DNA from: Gnetum montanum
Lineage: Eukaryota; Streptophyta; Gnetopsida; Gnetales; Gnetaceae
DNA: 64,000 bases
Reading direction: 5' to 3'
Assembly (NCBI GenBank): GCA_015680685.1
Contig: MNCI01022350.1
Location: 1 to 64,000, forward strand
The notes beneath the pieces are model-generated. The model worked only from the letters and a program-made list of their open reading frames with translations. It searched no databases and was not told the origin of the DNA. Every line of letters begins with the position of its first letter. Within the stretch, counting starts at the first letter, position 1. Positions 12,709-25,570 of this stretch are shown here, one piece after another. A program made the translations under genes and the position numbers.

Positions 12709-15240
12709 ATGTCTCCTTCTTCCTATGAAAGTGCTTCACTGCCTAGGTCTGACACAATGAATAGCTAGGGGCATAGTACACATGATGATCCGCTAGTGCC
12801 CCAACCATTTTTCTTGGTATGTTCTCATCCCGATGAGTATACCAGACTTTGCCTTTATCCTCCACTAGGATGAATAGTTGTGATGGCATGATTTAGAGGG
12901 TAACATAGTGTTACCACCCAATCACTCAATCCCAAGCATGCTTCTTTGTGCTCTCACATGAATTGGTATGCAACACTTACAGTTAGAGTAGATTGTGCAT
13001 GAATAAGATTCAAGGGATTATTGACCCATGGAGGCACAACATCAAAGGGACCTACAACAAGAGAGACATTACAAATCTATGCAGGGAAAGTGGTCTTAGG
13101 ATGTCTCGTATGCGGTAAGTGAAAATAAGTGTGGTGAACCTACCTTGGGAGGCTTTCCACATAATGATGTTCCTCTCATTGACTTCGGTCAAGGAGTTGT
13201 ATATCAGAATCTTCACTCAACCATTCATAACCTAGGTTCTGCTACCAATGGACAAAAAGGGTCTAAAAAAGGAACATGAACACATGATGATGACAGACAT
13301 TCTGATCATAATCACAACCAAGGCTACAACCACCAAAGAGAAAGTGATAGGCACCATCATGATGCCAGTCCTCCTTCCTCTCCACCTTCATCATCTCCTT
13401 CCCCCTCTCCTTTAGGATCTGGATGTAGTCACAAAGAGAAAGATCTTGAGGACAATGGTAAGAGAAACAAAGATCATAGATGAAATAGTTGAGAAAGGGA
13501 ATGAGGACATTCTAGAGAAACGCATCATGAAAGGAGGGAGAGTAGGGAACAACATAGGCATCATAGAGACCATAGAAAATATGATCACGATGAACCCCTA
13601 CTCACTACTAGAAGTATTCTAGATATAATTGAGGCCTTTAGGATCCCAACAAGGCACTAAAAGGATAGTAGGATCAAAATATTAGACATGAAAAATGTCC
13701 CATGATTTGAAGGGGGATACAACGTTGATCCTCAAAATCATCTACAAGCATTCTATGATGGATATGCCTTGCAAAATATAGAAAATAAGTGGCAAAAACT
13801 AAATTTGTTTCCATGGACACTGATCAAAGAAGTAGAAAGCTAGTACCAATCCTTAGAACTAGAATCCATTTTTTGATGGAGTACCATGTTAGAGTTCTTC
13901 AACAATAAGTATCAAACGTACTCCCGAGTGTCCAACCTACGAAAGTAAATCCAAGGATGGAAATAAGGAGGACATGAATCCTTGGATGCTACCATCGGTC
14001 AATATTATGCATTATTACATCATTACCCTAGCCATGATTACTCGCAAAGGGAATAACTACGCCATCTCATAGATGGGCTTAGGTACGAAATGTGAAGAAC
14101 CCCTCGGACTTATGCCCAAGGGATATTATCCAATCTTAGAGCCCATTAAGTACAAAGATTATTGGAGCAAGTTGCCAAGGAGGAAGGTGAGTTAAGAAAA
14201 AGAGAAAGTGTGGAAGAGTACAATAGAGATCCTTCCCTTCGAAAGAAGGAACTTAGATTTTATGAGGATGAAGAAGAGTCACCACTTGAAGAGATGGTGA
14301 ATAGGAAGACTTTGACCATTCAATAGTTTGCATTAGATATATTAGCAAAGGTAGATAAAATGTTAGACTCCATAGATAATAAATTTAAAATTATTCTCAA
14401 AATAGTAGAGGAGTCTAGAGAGTAAGGTAGTGACTAAGAAAGGAGAAAAAAGAGAGAAGTTGAATATGCATGTAACAAGGGTAAGGGCAAAGTTGTCATC
14501 ATTGAAGAGGTTTTGGATTCAGACACAGACAATGATAGCAGATGTGAGATATGCCAATATGACCATCCTAAGGGATGTTGCCCAGTAGTGTCACATCTAC
14601 AAGAGTCTAGGGTGTATGCACTAAACCCATGATTAAACAGAAGACAAACACCCCGAAGGTTACCTTATCCTCAAGGTAACCCAAGGCAGTTCCACCAACT
14701 CTTAACGTATTACTCGAGTGGAGCTCCACCATGATCAAATGAATAGTATCAACAATGGCAACACCCACAATCATGGGGAATGCCACCACCACGTTAATAG
14801 TATCCTTACCATCAACCTAACTCGTATGGATACTACGTGTAGCATCCAATCTCTCCATGTGACTCTACAAGTCATGTCACTCCTCAGCCTCACTACCAAG
14901 TTCACGAGTACTATAGAACTCCTTCTCCTAGAAGAGATGTTCCACAAACATACTATCCTTCTCATTTGACTACACCTCTTCCACCCTTAGCTCCATTACC
15001 ACCTACTACAACTATGTAGCATGAGCTCCCTACCCAGCTACAGCAACGCAATGCTACAAGGGCTATCAACCCTTAACTTACTATTGGTTCAGACAACCAC
15101 ACAAAGGAAAGACCTTTCTATAGAACCAATATTCCAACTAAGTCTTTACAACCACAAGCAACTAATCATTCAAAAGCCTCATCATCATTCAAATATTCGA
15201 AGCTTCCTTCAAACCAAAGACCGCACTTAACGCACATAGT
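12709..15240 (+). pseudogene. A1 gag pseudogene
   Basis: This is colinear with the intact gag at 60797-63300. It begins with ATG at 12709 and includes the retrotransposon gag domain (about 13690-14160, with FNNKYQTYSRVSNLRK-like and ALxxYYALL-like segments). A zinc knuckle, C-E-I-C-Q-Y-D-H-P-K-G-C-C, lies at 14543-14581, spacing CX2CX3HX4C. A Gln/Pro/Tyr-rich tail follows, as in A4. Many in-frame stops and several frameshifts break it. Gag would form the particle and bind the element RNA. Confidence 0.85.
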
Positions 15241-15760
15241 CATCTTGATTCATGCCATTATCAACTAGATCAAAGTTGTCCATATTCCTAGGAAATTCTT
15301 TGATCCTAGGAGTCTTCTTATATATTTACAAATCATTGGAAATGATCCATGCAAAGCTTTTGTGATTCAAGTTCTGGTGTCAACTTAATCTCTCAAGAAA
15401 TGTACAAAGCCTGAAACCTGCCTCCACTAAAAAAGTCTAACATTCATTTAGTGTTGGCCAACCAATCCATCACTATCCCATTAGGACTAGTGGAGGACAT
15501 TGTCACCACTATTTGTGGATGGTTGTATCTAGCCGATTTCCTAGTGATTCAAGTCAACAGCTATAAGGGAGACTTCCCAAACATTATGGGAAGAGCATGG
15601 CTAAGCACAATTGATGTGCACCTAGGAATACATGATCTTTCCCTAGGAATATCAAAGAAAAATACATTTGGAAAGATCAAGAAGAAGAGAATTCCATGCA
15701 TCACATACAGTGACACAAGGTGCAACTACATGTAAAAGGCCTAGTTTTTACAACGTTTAA
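15241..15760 (+). pseudogene. A1 aspartic protease pseudogene
   Basis: The catalytic loop lies at about 15361-15400, where the intact family member reads LLDSGSGVNLIS. Here the DSG triplet has become DSS, so the active-site glycine is lost. The downstream part (15451-15735) remains open and carries the conserved ITIPLGLVEDI, GDFPNIMGRAWLSTID and CITYSD segments. The domain is fused in frame to gag in the intact copy and would process the Gag-Pol precursor. Confidence 0.85.
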
Positions 15761-16029
15761 CATTGCCTACATGCAACTAGTGTGCACAAATAACCATCAT
15801 ACAAAGATGCCTATATGCAACAGCCACAAGATAGGAAGGCACCCAATGGTTGATAGCTAACCAAGCGAACAACTCAACTATATGCATGGAACCAACTGAG
15901 AGCTTGACTTGTACCTACATTGATAGCATAAACACATTAGAGCAAGTCCATCACCAACTTCCAATTCCTGACATTGAAAATATTAACTAGGAAAAGTTGG
16001 AAATCCTTGATTAGTTCAAGCAAGAATCT

Positions 16030-17463
16030 CTTGAGTTAAAACCATTACCCATCAGTATGGAGTATACATTTCTCAAGAATGGAAAACCAATAATCATTAA
16101 CACTAAGCTCGCTCCTCAACAAAAAGAAAGATTGCTAAAAATGGTAAACAAATGGTCAAAAGCCCTTGCTTGGTCACATCCTGAATTAACCAAAATAAAT
16201 CTTAGGATATGCCAACATAGAATTTACACTAATTCCTCCATGAAGCCTCAATGACAACTGTAGAGGCGACTAAACCCAAAGCTTAAGCAAGTGATTAAAG
16301 ATGCTGACAATGAATGGGTTAGTCCCTTAGTCATTGTACCTAAAAAGGGAGGTAAATAAAGGATGTGTATAGACATTAGGCTACTGAACATGGCAACATT
16401 CAAAGACCACTTCCCATTGCCATTCGTCGACCAAGTCTTAGATACCATTGTAGGGCATTGCTACTATATTTTTTTGGATGGTTATAGTGGATACAATCAA
16501 ATTCAAATAGCATTAGAAGGCCAAGCCAAGACTCCATTCACAAGTCCTTGGGGAACATTTGCATATAGGTAGATGCCATTTGGCTTGTGTAATGCCCCCA
16601 GAAACATTTCAACATTTGGTTCTAAGCATATTTCAGTAGCAAATAGGGAATGGTGTGGAGGTTTTCATGGATGATTTCTCCACCTATGGAGTAGACTTCA
16701 AATAAGCATTGGACCGATTAGAGAAAGTAATGAAATGATATGTAGAAACCAACTTAAGGCTCAATTGGAAAAAAATCCATTTAATGATCCAAGAAGACAT
16801 TTTGTTAGGGCATAAGATTTCACAAACAGGGATAGAGGTAGATCCTGAAAAGATTAAGGTTGTCAAAGAAATCACTCATCAAACTAAAATTATAAAAGAT
16901 ATTCAGTAATTCCTTGGACATATTAGCTATTATAGACACTTCATTAAGAACTTTTCAAGGATTAAAAAACCTTTGGTAGAACTAACGAAGAAGGACATAC
17001 CTTTTGAATGGACTAGGAAATGTTAGCTAGCCTTCCAAACCTTAAAATAAAAGCTTGTATAAACACCTATTCTATGAGCTCCTGACTGGTCCAGACCATT
17101 TCACATAATGACTAATGTGTCCAACTTTGCTTTAAGAGCCATACTTACACAATTAGATGATTAGAAATGATCCTATAACATTCACTGTGAAAGTCAAAGT
17201 ATTGTTGGTGCACAACTCAATTACACCACAAAAAAAAGGAATTAATGGCTATGGTATTTGTATTAGAAAAATTTAGTCACTATGTATTAGGCTATAAGAT
17301 ATTTGTACATATAGATTATAGTGCAATTTGGTTCCTAATGAATAAACCAATGGTGAGCCCTTACATCATACGGTGGTTCATGATTTTACAAGAGTTCGAC
17401 CTTACAATGATTGATCATAAAGGCACCAAGAATGTTGTTGTTGGTTATTTATCTCAGTTATGA
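16030..17463 (+). pseudogene. A1 reverse transcriptase and RNase H pseudogene
   Basis: Reverse transcriptase segments are recognisable: the linker before the fingers (16057-16250), WVSPLVIVPKKGG at about 16315, CIDIRLLN, FLDGYSGYNQI near 16470, MPFGLCNAP near 16575, and the catalytic FMDDFS at about 16664-16681, which keeps both aspartates. RNase H follows; 17245-17463 is open and matches the C-terminal part (VLEKFSHYVLGYK, HIDYSAIWFLM, LQEFDLTMIDHKGTKN). At least one frameshift separates the fingers from the FMDD motif, and several stops occur. Confidence 0.9.
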
Positions 17464-17639
17464 TGGGACAACAAAGAGGATGAATATCCAATTTTTGACC
17501 ATTTCCCCGATGAACCCCTCTTTGCAAGTGTAATAAACAATTAATTAACCACAGAGACAAATTGGTATAGTAGCATTGTTACCTATCTCCTCACACAAAA
17601 AACACCACAAGGTTTAGACAATAAAAAGAAATAACAATT

Positions 17640-18830
17640 TCTTCACTGAGCCAAATATTTCATGGAAATTAAGAGAAAACTTTATAAAGTTTGTTCTAAT
17701 GGCTTGGTCTGATGGTGTGTTCCCAATGTAGATCAATTAAGAGTTCTCCATGATGCTCATGAGGGCCCTTATGGGGGTCATTACAATAGGATATGAACAA
17801 CCATTAAAATCTTGCTTGTAGGATATTATTGGCCTACACTATTTCAGGATGCTCATCACTTCGTCTAATCTTATGAGCGCTCCCAATGTCATGGGGGAAT
17901 GACTGCTAGAATGGAGGGTCCGCAATAATGGATTCAACCCTTAGAACCCTTCAACATATGGGGAATTGATTTTATGTGGCCTGTTATACCAATGTCCAAT
18001 GGAAAAGCCTACAATCGTTTCTATTGACTATTTTACAAAGTGGGCATAAGCAGCTACTGTTATAGATTGTACATCATCTATCACTGCATGATTTGTTCAA
18101 CAAAAAATCATAAATAGGTTTGGCATGCCTCATGCACTTATTTCTAACAATGGTACACATTTCATAGATGCGACTTTTTGGAAATTGATGCAATGCTTAG
18201 GAGTTGAGCATAAATGGATTACACCATATCATCCTCAAGTGAATAGTTAAGCCAAAGTCACCAATAGGGATATCACAAAAATATTGACATAGACCATTAG
18301 CAAATATAGGCAAGACTGGAGCACCAAACTAAATGATGCTCTTTAGGCATACTGCTCCACTTGGAAACTCCCTAAAGGCTACTCTACCTATGAGTTAGTG
18401 TACAGTAAACTTCCAACACTTCATATTCAAGCTAAGGTCCATACCCTATCCACAACATGTACCTTAACCTTGACCTCAATCTAGCACAAAAAGAATGGTT
18501 AATGAACATTAACTTGCTAGATGAAAATTGATTAGCCACCCTATCATCTAACGAATTACACAAGGCCTTTAATAAACAACATCATGACCTAAGGATTAGG
18601 AAAGTCAAATACCAACCAGGAGATAAGGTTCTATATTGGAATCCCACACATGTGCCACAACAAACTAAATTTCAAATGTTGTGGGAAGGACATTATATCA
18701 TTCATGAAACTTTTCCTTCAGGGGTCATGACAATTTATAAACCTAAAAGCCCAAATAATAAATTACTAGTCAACATCCATCAAACCAAACCATTCCATGA
18801 GCCTAAAATAACCAGTACTAATACTACCTC
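17640..18830 (+). pseudogene. A1 integrase pseudogene
   Basis: The zinc-binding histidines are visible (VLHDAHEGPYGGHY, about 17735) but the cysteine pair is damaged (YERSQCH). The catalytic core begins with WGIDFMWPV near 17960. The second acidic residue has become Asn (ISNNGTHF near 18140) and the region of the third reads S-stop-AKV where EV is expected. The C-terminal domain near 18600-18810 (VKYQPGDKVLYWN, FQMLWEGHYIIH) is partly open. The protein could not be active. Confidence 0.85.
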
Positions 18831-18909
18831 TGTTGGTGGAAAACCTTGCTCATTATTTTGGATCTCCTCCTTCCAACTTAGTCATGGGGGAGATGGCCAC
18901 CAATGCTAA

Positions 18910-20774
18910 TCATTCTAATCCCTCAGTTCCTTTTGTATTTTTTTTACATATTTTTCATCTTTACTTGTTTTTATTTTACACCATTGTTAATATTCTTACT
19001 GTTTCTTTGTTTGATTTATTCGTACTCGTCACATAATAAGTGCTCATGATGGTTGATTGTACTATAATGATGTTGATTGCTAATGTTTGGTTTTTATCTT
19101 TGACTTTTAATGTTGATACTAAAATATGGTTTCTTTTGATAAAATAGGCAATGAGTCCACATCATCCATTCATCCATTTAGCTCTATGGCCTCCCTTGAG
19201 CTTGGAACTATACTATCCCTTTTTCTAAGTAAACTTATTAATGAATTGGTGGCTTTGTATTCTTCAACCCAAGGAAAGATTTAAATGGATTCAAATGTGA
19301 CCTCAAGGGGATTCGACACATTTGTGCTAGCTATTCTCTTGGGTTTTTAGATTTTTTTCATAAGTTTTCCACCATTCCACTCTTGAATATCAAGAAGTTG
19401 ACTAAATCAAATAAGTCTTTACATGGTGTGTGGTTCTCACCAAAAAAAAAAAAAAAAAAACTGGGGGGAATTCAAAGCACACCCCTTAGACATAATAAGA
19501 AACATGGGCTACAAGCACTAGTTATGGCACTAGAAAGACATGTTACCCATGCCTAAAGGTTCCCTCTAACTGAGGTTCTTTCTTGCTTCCTACTCCTCTA
19601 TCTTTCTCTTATTGGAATGGTATTAGCTCTATGGACACATTCTTGTTACCTTACGAGGATAGATTGGTCAAGTGTGTTGATGTGAGGTCACTAGATGTGG
19701 TTAGTTTTGATCTGGATTTGGAATGAATTCTATTAATTCACATTAACCACATAATACACAACTTTACACAACCTTGATCTTGGGATTCCATTCCATTCTC
19801 TCCTCTCTTCCAAATTTCTTTCCATATTCCACCTCATTACTGGTTTTATGATCAGTCTATATCTTGGCTACCACATTATTATTCTTTGGTGAACTCTTGT
19901 GGGTAAGTCCTTAACCATTATTTCCATATGTCATTCCTAGAGCCTACAAATGCTTTGGTGTGTGGAATTGTTAGGACATTAAAGGCATGAGCCTACTTTG
20001 GGGAGAACCCACTGGCATTCCTTTTTGGTACAATTGTTAATCCCTTTTTCTTAGAAATTTCTGCAATTAACTATTTCTTATCTCACCCATCCATGACATC
20101 CAATTTTGTTTTATTGGCTTCATCGTTCTTCTTCCTCTAATCTTCGTTGTTCTTTCATTTTCCATATTATCACTACTAGAAGTTTGCTATTAGTTGTGGG
20201 GGCCCTATCACAAAATTTTCCATTCCATTACTTATCTCACCCCTACACCTTGGGTAGTCACCAGTGATAAGCCTCTAATCTAGTATCTTCCATACCCACA
20301 ACCTAGCCAATGTGCTTCATAGCGAGGCAAGGTATCAATCACATTATATCTTATCTATCCTTGCTAATTCTTGACTATGTTGTGTGTGCAAATGGTGATC
20401 ACATGAACAATGGATTGGGATACGAGGGAGCACTCAAGATGGACTAGAGATGAAGTAGTTATGCAAGGAACACACATCATATGTCCATGGATGAATAACA
20501 GTGTGCACAGTCTTGACATCAGTAGGAATGTGCCTCATTTTCTTTTCTCTCTCTCTCCAAGCTATTAAATAAAGGTCTGGATGTCATCTATGTATGGTGT
20601 TCACCACAATGGGTGTGAACACCAATGTTGTAATATGTTTGTTGATCCATTCACTAGGCACATTGAGTCTATCATTCAATGTCACTGTTAGATTGTCGTA
20701 CAGTCAATAATCCCATACCTTCCCAAAATTTTGTAAGGAACTCAAGGACGAGTTTTCATTCAATTGTGTGGGTA
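18910..20774 (+). other. A1 post-pol spacer and polypurine-like tract
   Basis: This is a long non-coding stretch between integrase and the 3' LTR. Parts match the A2 spacer after gag: the segment with CACTAGAAAGACATG (19528 and 43376) and the one with CTTTGGGGAG (19995 and 43912). An A run lies at 19441-19459. The stretch just before the LTR (GTGTGGGTA, 20766-20774) is in the position of the plus-strand primer; A2 has GTGGGGGTA there. Unlike A2, it holds no extra ORF. Confidence 0.75.
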
Positions 20775-21613
20775 TGATGAACCACGATATCAGGACCATG
20801 ATATCTGATCCATAATATCAGATCTGCGATATCAAAGCCTACCAAGTGATATCGAACATCCAATACTGAAACCTATCTTGTTGCCTATAAATAAGAGGCA
20901 GGCACACTTAGTTTTGACATTAGTTTTCTAGTCCATTACCTAAACTCTTGTAGTCTCCCCTTTCCAGAGTTAGAATTATTTCTAAGTGCCTACAGTAGGA
21001 GTCATAAAGTGAACGGATCCTTATTTAAGCATTGTATACTTGAGCACACTTTGTGTTTGGAAATAAAGATGAACTTTGTGATAAACCTTGTAGCATTTAG
21101 AATAGCTTATTTATTGATTTTAATGTTATTTATAGTTATTTAATGCTTTTGTTAGTTAATTGATGTTGCTTTTATTGATTCATTAATTTTTACAAGTAAG
21201 CACACTCAGTATGACCACTTCGAGCATACATGGAACACTTGGTAACCTAGTAACAATTAGCATTTGGTAATCCCAGTAGTGTTACATGGGTTCAGGATGT
21301 GTATAGAGAGTGGGAACGGATGCTGGTGTTAGAACTAGTTATAACCTAGTGGATTAGTCAAATTAAATTAGTTAATTATTCCATTTCTCCCTTTTAGCAC
21401 TAGGACATAAACATAAAAAGCCTAAAAATCATATACCTCAAGTTTACTTAACCATACAATCATGTCATATGAGTAAGCTTGGGAAGACAACGATCACCTA
21501 ACCCATCTTTGTTCTATGAAGGCGCATAAGCACTTAGTCCTTGGGGTTCGACTGGATCACGTGTAATGCTTGTATTTGTATGATTGAGCATAGGGGTACT
21601 TCGCCGCTCATCA
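20775..21613 (+). repeat. A1 3' LTR
   Basis: It starts TGATGAACCACG and ends GCCGCTCATCA. The mutated GATATC array is at 20784-20850 and the TATA box TATAAATA at 20886-20893. It is colinear with the 5' LTR, and the right flank ACAAC completes the target-site duplication. Confidence 0.95.
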
Positions 21614-21639
21614 ACAACATATAGTGGTGAGAAGAAAAT

Positions 21640-22480
21640 CCTTAAACTAAGTTCCTCACTAGAACCTCAATAGGCTCAAGACATCAGCAAGGTCCTATAA
21701 GGTAATATTAATCCCTTTGCTTGGTCATATGAGGATATGCTAGGTCTAAACCCATGATCAGTCTAGCACATCATACTAGATCCTAGCATTAGACTAGTTA
21801 AGTAGAAAGTACACAAGATTAAACCTGATTTGGCCTTGGCAATTCATGATAAGATCTCAAAGATCTACCAAGTTGGTTTCGTTAGGGTTGTTGACTATGT
21901 AGAATGGGCATCCAACATTATGGTAGTCCCTAAGAGAAATGGGAGTATTCACATTTGCATTCATTTCTAAGACCTAAATAAAGTGACTATCAAGGATGAC
22001 TTTCTTTTACCTAGTATTGATCAACTTATCAATACTACGGTCGGGCATGCCTTGTTGTCCTTTATGGATGGATCCTCAGAACATAACCAAATTAGGATTA
22101 ACCTAGAGCACCAACTTAGCATAACCTTCATGACTCCTTAGGGTAACTTTTTCTATACCATGATGCCCTTTGATCTTAAGACCGCAAGAGCAACCTATCA
22201 GCAAGCCATGACCTATATCTTCAACAATAACATGCTAGGATTGCTCAACGATTATGTTGATGATATTGTCATTAAGTCTAAAATGGCCAATGACCATGCT
22301 AATGACCTAGACCTTATTCTCAAATGGTTCCTCAAGTACGAGCTTAGGCTCAATCCTAAGAAATGTATCTTTGATGTCAAGATCAGTAATATGCTTTAAT
22401 TTTTAGTATATGAAGTAGGCATATGTGTCAATCCCAATAATATTAAGGCATATGCAAGTTAGTAGTGCCTAACAACCTTA
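21640..22480 (+). pseudogene. Tat-like reverse transcriptase pseudogene
   Basis: It opens with FAWSYEDMLGLNP, then KIYQVGFVRVVDYVEWASN, VVPKRNGS, DDFLLPSIDQL and MDGSSEHNQI. The part at 22160-22399 is open and carries MMPFDLKTARATYQQAM and the catalytic YVDDIVIKSK at about 22253-22282, with both aspartates intact. The FAWSYEDM opening and the DDIVxKSK sequence are typical of the Tat lineage and differ from the FMDDFS of family A. Stops occur upstream and downstream of the open part. Confidence 0.9.
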
Positions 22481-22559
22481 AGGAGCTTTAGCGATTACAA
22501 GGTAGATTATAATTTATTTGTAGTTTTATTTCTAGGCTTACGGATAAATTACAGCTCAT

Positions 22560-22922
22560 GCAACACTTGCTTAACAAATAGGTTTACTATGAGTGGATGA
22601 CTCAATGCTAAGAGGCCTTTAAAAACCTTAAATAAGAGTTGGCACAACTATCAATAGTCTATTCTCTATAAGAGTGTAAACCATTTTACATCTACTTTGC
22701 CATCTCTAACATGTCCATTGCCTCTCTACTCTATCAAAAATGTGGTGATGGAGTAGAGATGTTAGTATACTATCTTAACCATGCATTAGTTACCTATGAG
22801 ACCCAATACACTAAAGTGGAGAAGTATTGTCTAGCACTGGTCTTCTTGTTGAAGAAGTGGAGACAATACCTCTTTAGAAGTCAAGTCAATGTCATTTGCA
22901 ATGATATGTGCTTAAAACCATA
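22560..22922 (+). pseudogene. Tat-like RNase H pseudogene
   Basis: The open part at 22711-22923 reads SIASLLYQKCGDGVEMLVYYLNHA-like, then YTKVEKYCLALVFLLKKWRQYL, the standard Ty3/gypsy RNase H core downstream of reverse transcriptase. Upstream residues are broken by stops. Confidence 0.85.
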
Positions 22923-23114
22923 ACAATCAATATTTATGAGAGTAGTTGTATAGCCCAATGGAAAGCCATAATTGTGGAGTTTAAACTTCATTACATCTTT
23001 CAATCCTTAACAAAAGGTTAAGATATAGTCATACAACTCACAGTATCACCCATTGATGACCAAGCAACCATATATCTTGAATTCCCTGATGAGTACATTA
23101 ACATTATTAGCCAA

Positions 23115-23420
23115 ATGGCTGAGGGTTATGAAGTGGTCATGCACTTTGATGAAGCTTTAATTGCCCATGGGGCTAGTGTTACTACCATCATTACATTCTC
23201 ATATACTAAAATCCAATCCTTCACCTATCATTTTGAGTTTCCATGTACCAACAACATAGTAGAATATGAGGGTTTGATCAATGGGATGATGGTAGCTCGT
23301 GACCTAGGAATTAACCACTTAACGATTAAAGGCAATTCACAACTTGTGGTTAACCAAGTAACCGAAGTCTATGCTTGTAAAGCCAAACACTTACATCCTT
23401 ACTATGAGCTAGGGAAGTAA
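23115..23420 (+). pseudogene. Second (additional) RNase H of the Tat lineage
   Basis: This is a continuous 101-codon frame with FDEALIAHGASVTTI, then FEFPCTNNIVEYEGLINGM, ARDLGINHLTIKGNSQLVV and NQVTEVY. The CTNNxxEYEgLI and GNSQLVVNQV motifs mark the additional RNase H domain found between the ordinary RNase H and integrase in Tat/Ogre elements. The GDSQ acidic residue is Asn here (GNSQ), so a catalytic residue is probably lost. Confidence 0.85.
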
Positions 23421-23689
23421 TTGTTGCAATAATTTGTATATGCTAATATCTAGCACATACCCTAAAACAAGAATGCCATAGCTAATGCAATTTCAACATT
23501 AGCCCTTAATGTGACTTCAGATGTATTTAGTAAGTTTCCCACCTTAACCATGGACCATGCTATTTCCATAATGTAGAACAATGAAGATACCTTTGTGGTC
23601 ATCATTCATACTACTCTTGCTAGGGAGTGGTATGATGATATCAAATTTTACCTTATTCATGGTGAATCCTCACAAGGCCTAACTATTGC

Positions 23690-24870
23690 TTAAAAGGACA
23701 TTATACATAAATTCTTGAAGCATTAGGCCATCATAGATGATAACAAATTATGTTGATGATCCTATGATGGCATATTACTAAAGTGCTTAGGTAAAACCAA
23801 AGCCAGAACAATCTTAGAATAGGTTCATGAGGGTATTTGTGAAGGACATATAGGACCTAGAGCTATGACCACTAAGATCAAGTGGTTAGGCTACTATTGG
23901 TCCCATATGGAAAGTGACTACTTATGGAAGGTTAAGCACTGTGATACATGCTAATAGCTTAGTAACCTAATACATGTATCATAAACTAAGTTGCACACTA
24001 CTTAGATCACTTGGCCATTTCAACGATGCGGGTTGAATATCATCAGACTTATAACACCTAAGTCTTCTACAAGGTATAGCTTCATCATCACTACAATTGA
24101 GCACTTTACCAAGTGGGTTGAGGCTATTCCCCTAAAGAATACTACATCTAGCCAAGTCTAAAACTTTATCCTCCATAACATTGTAGCTTGTTTTGGCATA
24201 CCCATGAACATAGTTATAGATAATGGAACACAATGTAGTAACCATGAAATGAAAGATTTCTACCACATCCTAGGCATTAAGCATTCTTGTTCATCATCCT
24301 ATTACCATCAAGCCAATGAATCAGTAGAAGCTAGCAACAAAGCCATCATTAACTTACTAAGGAAGACACTTAACAATAAGTGTAGATGGCATGAGTGGCT
24401 TGTCCATGCACTTTGGGCCTACAGAATGACCTATTGCATAGCAACTAGTATAACCCATTATAGCCTAGTCTATGGTTCTGAATTTGTTTTACCTCTTAAA
24501 TTATAGGTGCCATCACTTCAGGTAGCCTTAACCAACTTCATCAATGATGAGTAAAACAAGGAATTATAGACAGTGGCCTTAGACTCCATAGAGGAGCAAC
24601 GTATGCAAGTGCTTGCTCACATTGAACACTATCAAGAGTGGAAAAAATAGCAGCACCATCATAAATTTATCAATTGTAAGATCAAGGAGAATGACATAGT
24701 TCTCAAAGTCATCTGCGAGCATGTAGATAAATTCTCAGCCAATTGGGAAGAGCCCTTCCTTGTCATGAGAGCCTACGAGACCAAAGCATTTAGGATAGCT
24801 GATATGGATGGAAATGAGCTAGCCAATCTAGTCAATCATGCCTATCTAAACCATATTACATGTAGCTAAT
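23690..24870 (+). pseudogene. Tat-like integrase pseudogene
   Basis: The zinc-binding segment is near 23825-23955 (HEGICEGHIGPRAM ... HCDTC). The catalytic core starts near 24020. The open part, 24204-24506, has MNIVIDNGTQCSN, HQANESVEASNKAI with the third acidic residue kept, and WLVHALWAYR. The C-terminal part to about 24870 includes ENDIVLKV and ANWEEPFLV. Several stops break the frame. Confidence 0.9.
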
Positions 24871-24908
24871 GATCATCAATAAAAGAACCTAATTTCAATG
24901 TCATGTCA

Positions 24909-25085
24909 GGGCCTAAAACTAGTGACATGGCCTACCAAGTCCTTAAATCAGTAACATGATTTGTTATAACCTTAAATTTGTACGATGGTCTACTACGATG
25001 TTAAACTAGCACAATGGCCTGCTAGGGCCTTAAAATGGTAACATGGCCCACCATGGCCTTAAACTAGCAACATTGGTGACCTAGG
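24909..25085 (+). repeat. Short tandem repeat (about 30 bp, six units) after Tat pol
   Basis: The degenerate unit resembles CCTTAAACTAGCAACATGG plus CCTACCATGG. It is repeated about six times between the integrase end and the LTR. Tandem repeats in this 3' untranslated zone are known for Tat/Ogre-type elements. Confidence 0.75.
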
Positions 25086-25434
25086 TGGCTTGGTTTTATC
25101 ATTTCATATGGCCTTTGTGCATTATAGCATTATAACATGTTTAGTTTAGTTTTTTTTTTTATCCTCTTGGAATTTTGTTTACAGGATGAAGCCTAAAGCC
25201 ATCACAAAGGTGCAACTCATTATGGAAGCAAGTTAACACTTGATCTCAATGTGTAAAATTTGGTAATTTTGTGCTGCTATGTCAAGAGTGCTTGTACCAT
25301 TGCCCCCCCTCTAGCACCACTTCTTGAGCCCAATCTCGTATCCTCATCATGACCTTCCATACCTTTATCAACAATGTTGACTAATATTTGACATTCATAC
25401 ATTATGGAATCATGTTTATCAAGCTCCATTCTCA

Positions 25435-25570
25435 AGTCCACCTGAATGTAACACATTTTATTCAGTGAAAAATCACAAAGTCCATTGAGCGTAACACTTC
25501 TTGTTCAATGGGAAAACCACCAAGTCCATTGAGTGTAACACAACTCACTAAATGGAAAAACTATGAAAAA
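25435..25570 (+). repeat. Three tandem units of about 45-50 bp
   Basis: Units share AGTCCATTGAGTGTAACAC followed by TTCAATGGGAAAA-type sequence. They lie in the Tat element's 3' untranslated zone. Confidence 0.7.

Larger units (their letters stand above)
11748..21613 (+). mobile_element. Element A1: complete but decayed Athila-like Ty3/gypsy retrotransposon
   Basis: The two LTRs are 11748-12571 and 20775-21613, both running from TGATGAA to CTCATCA. The flanking 5-bp duplications are identical: ACAAC at 11743-11747 and 21614-21618. Between the LTRs lie a tRNA-Asp type primer site, gag, protease, reverse transcriptase, RNase H and integrase in Ty3/gypsy order, then a long non-coding spacer and a polypurine-like tract. 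Every coding domain carries stops or frameshifts and some catalytic residues are changed, so it is not autonomous now. It is inserted in the pol region of a Tat-like element. Confidence 0.95.
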
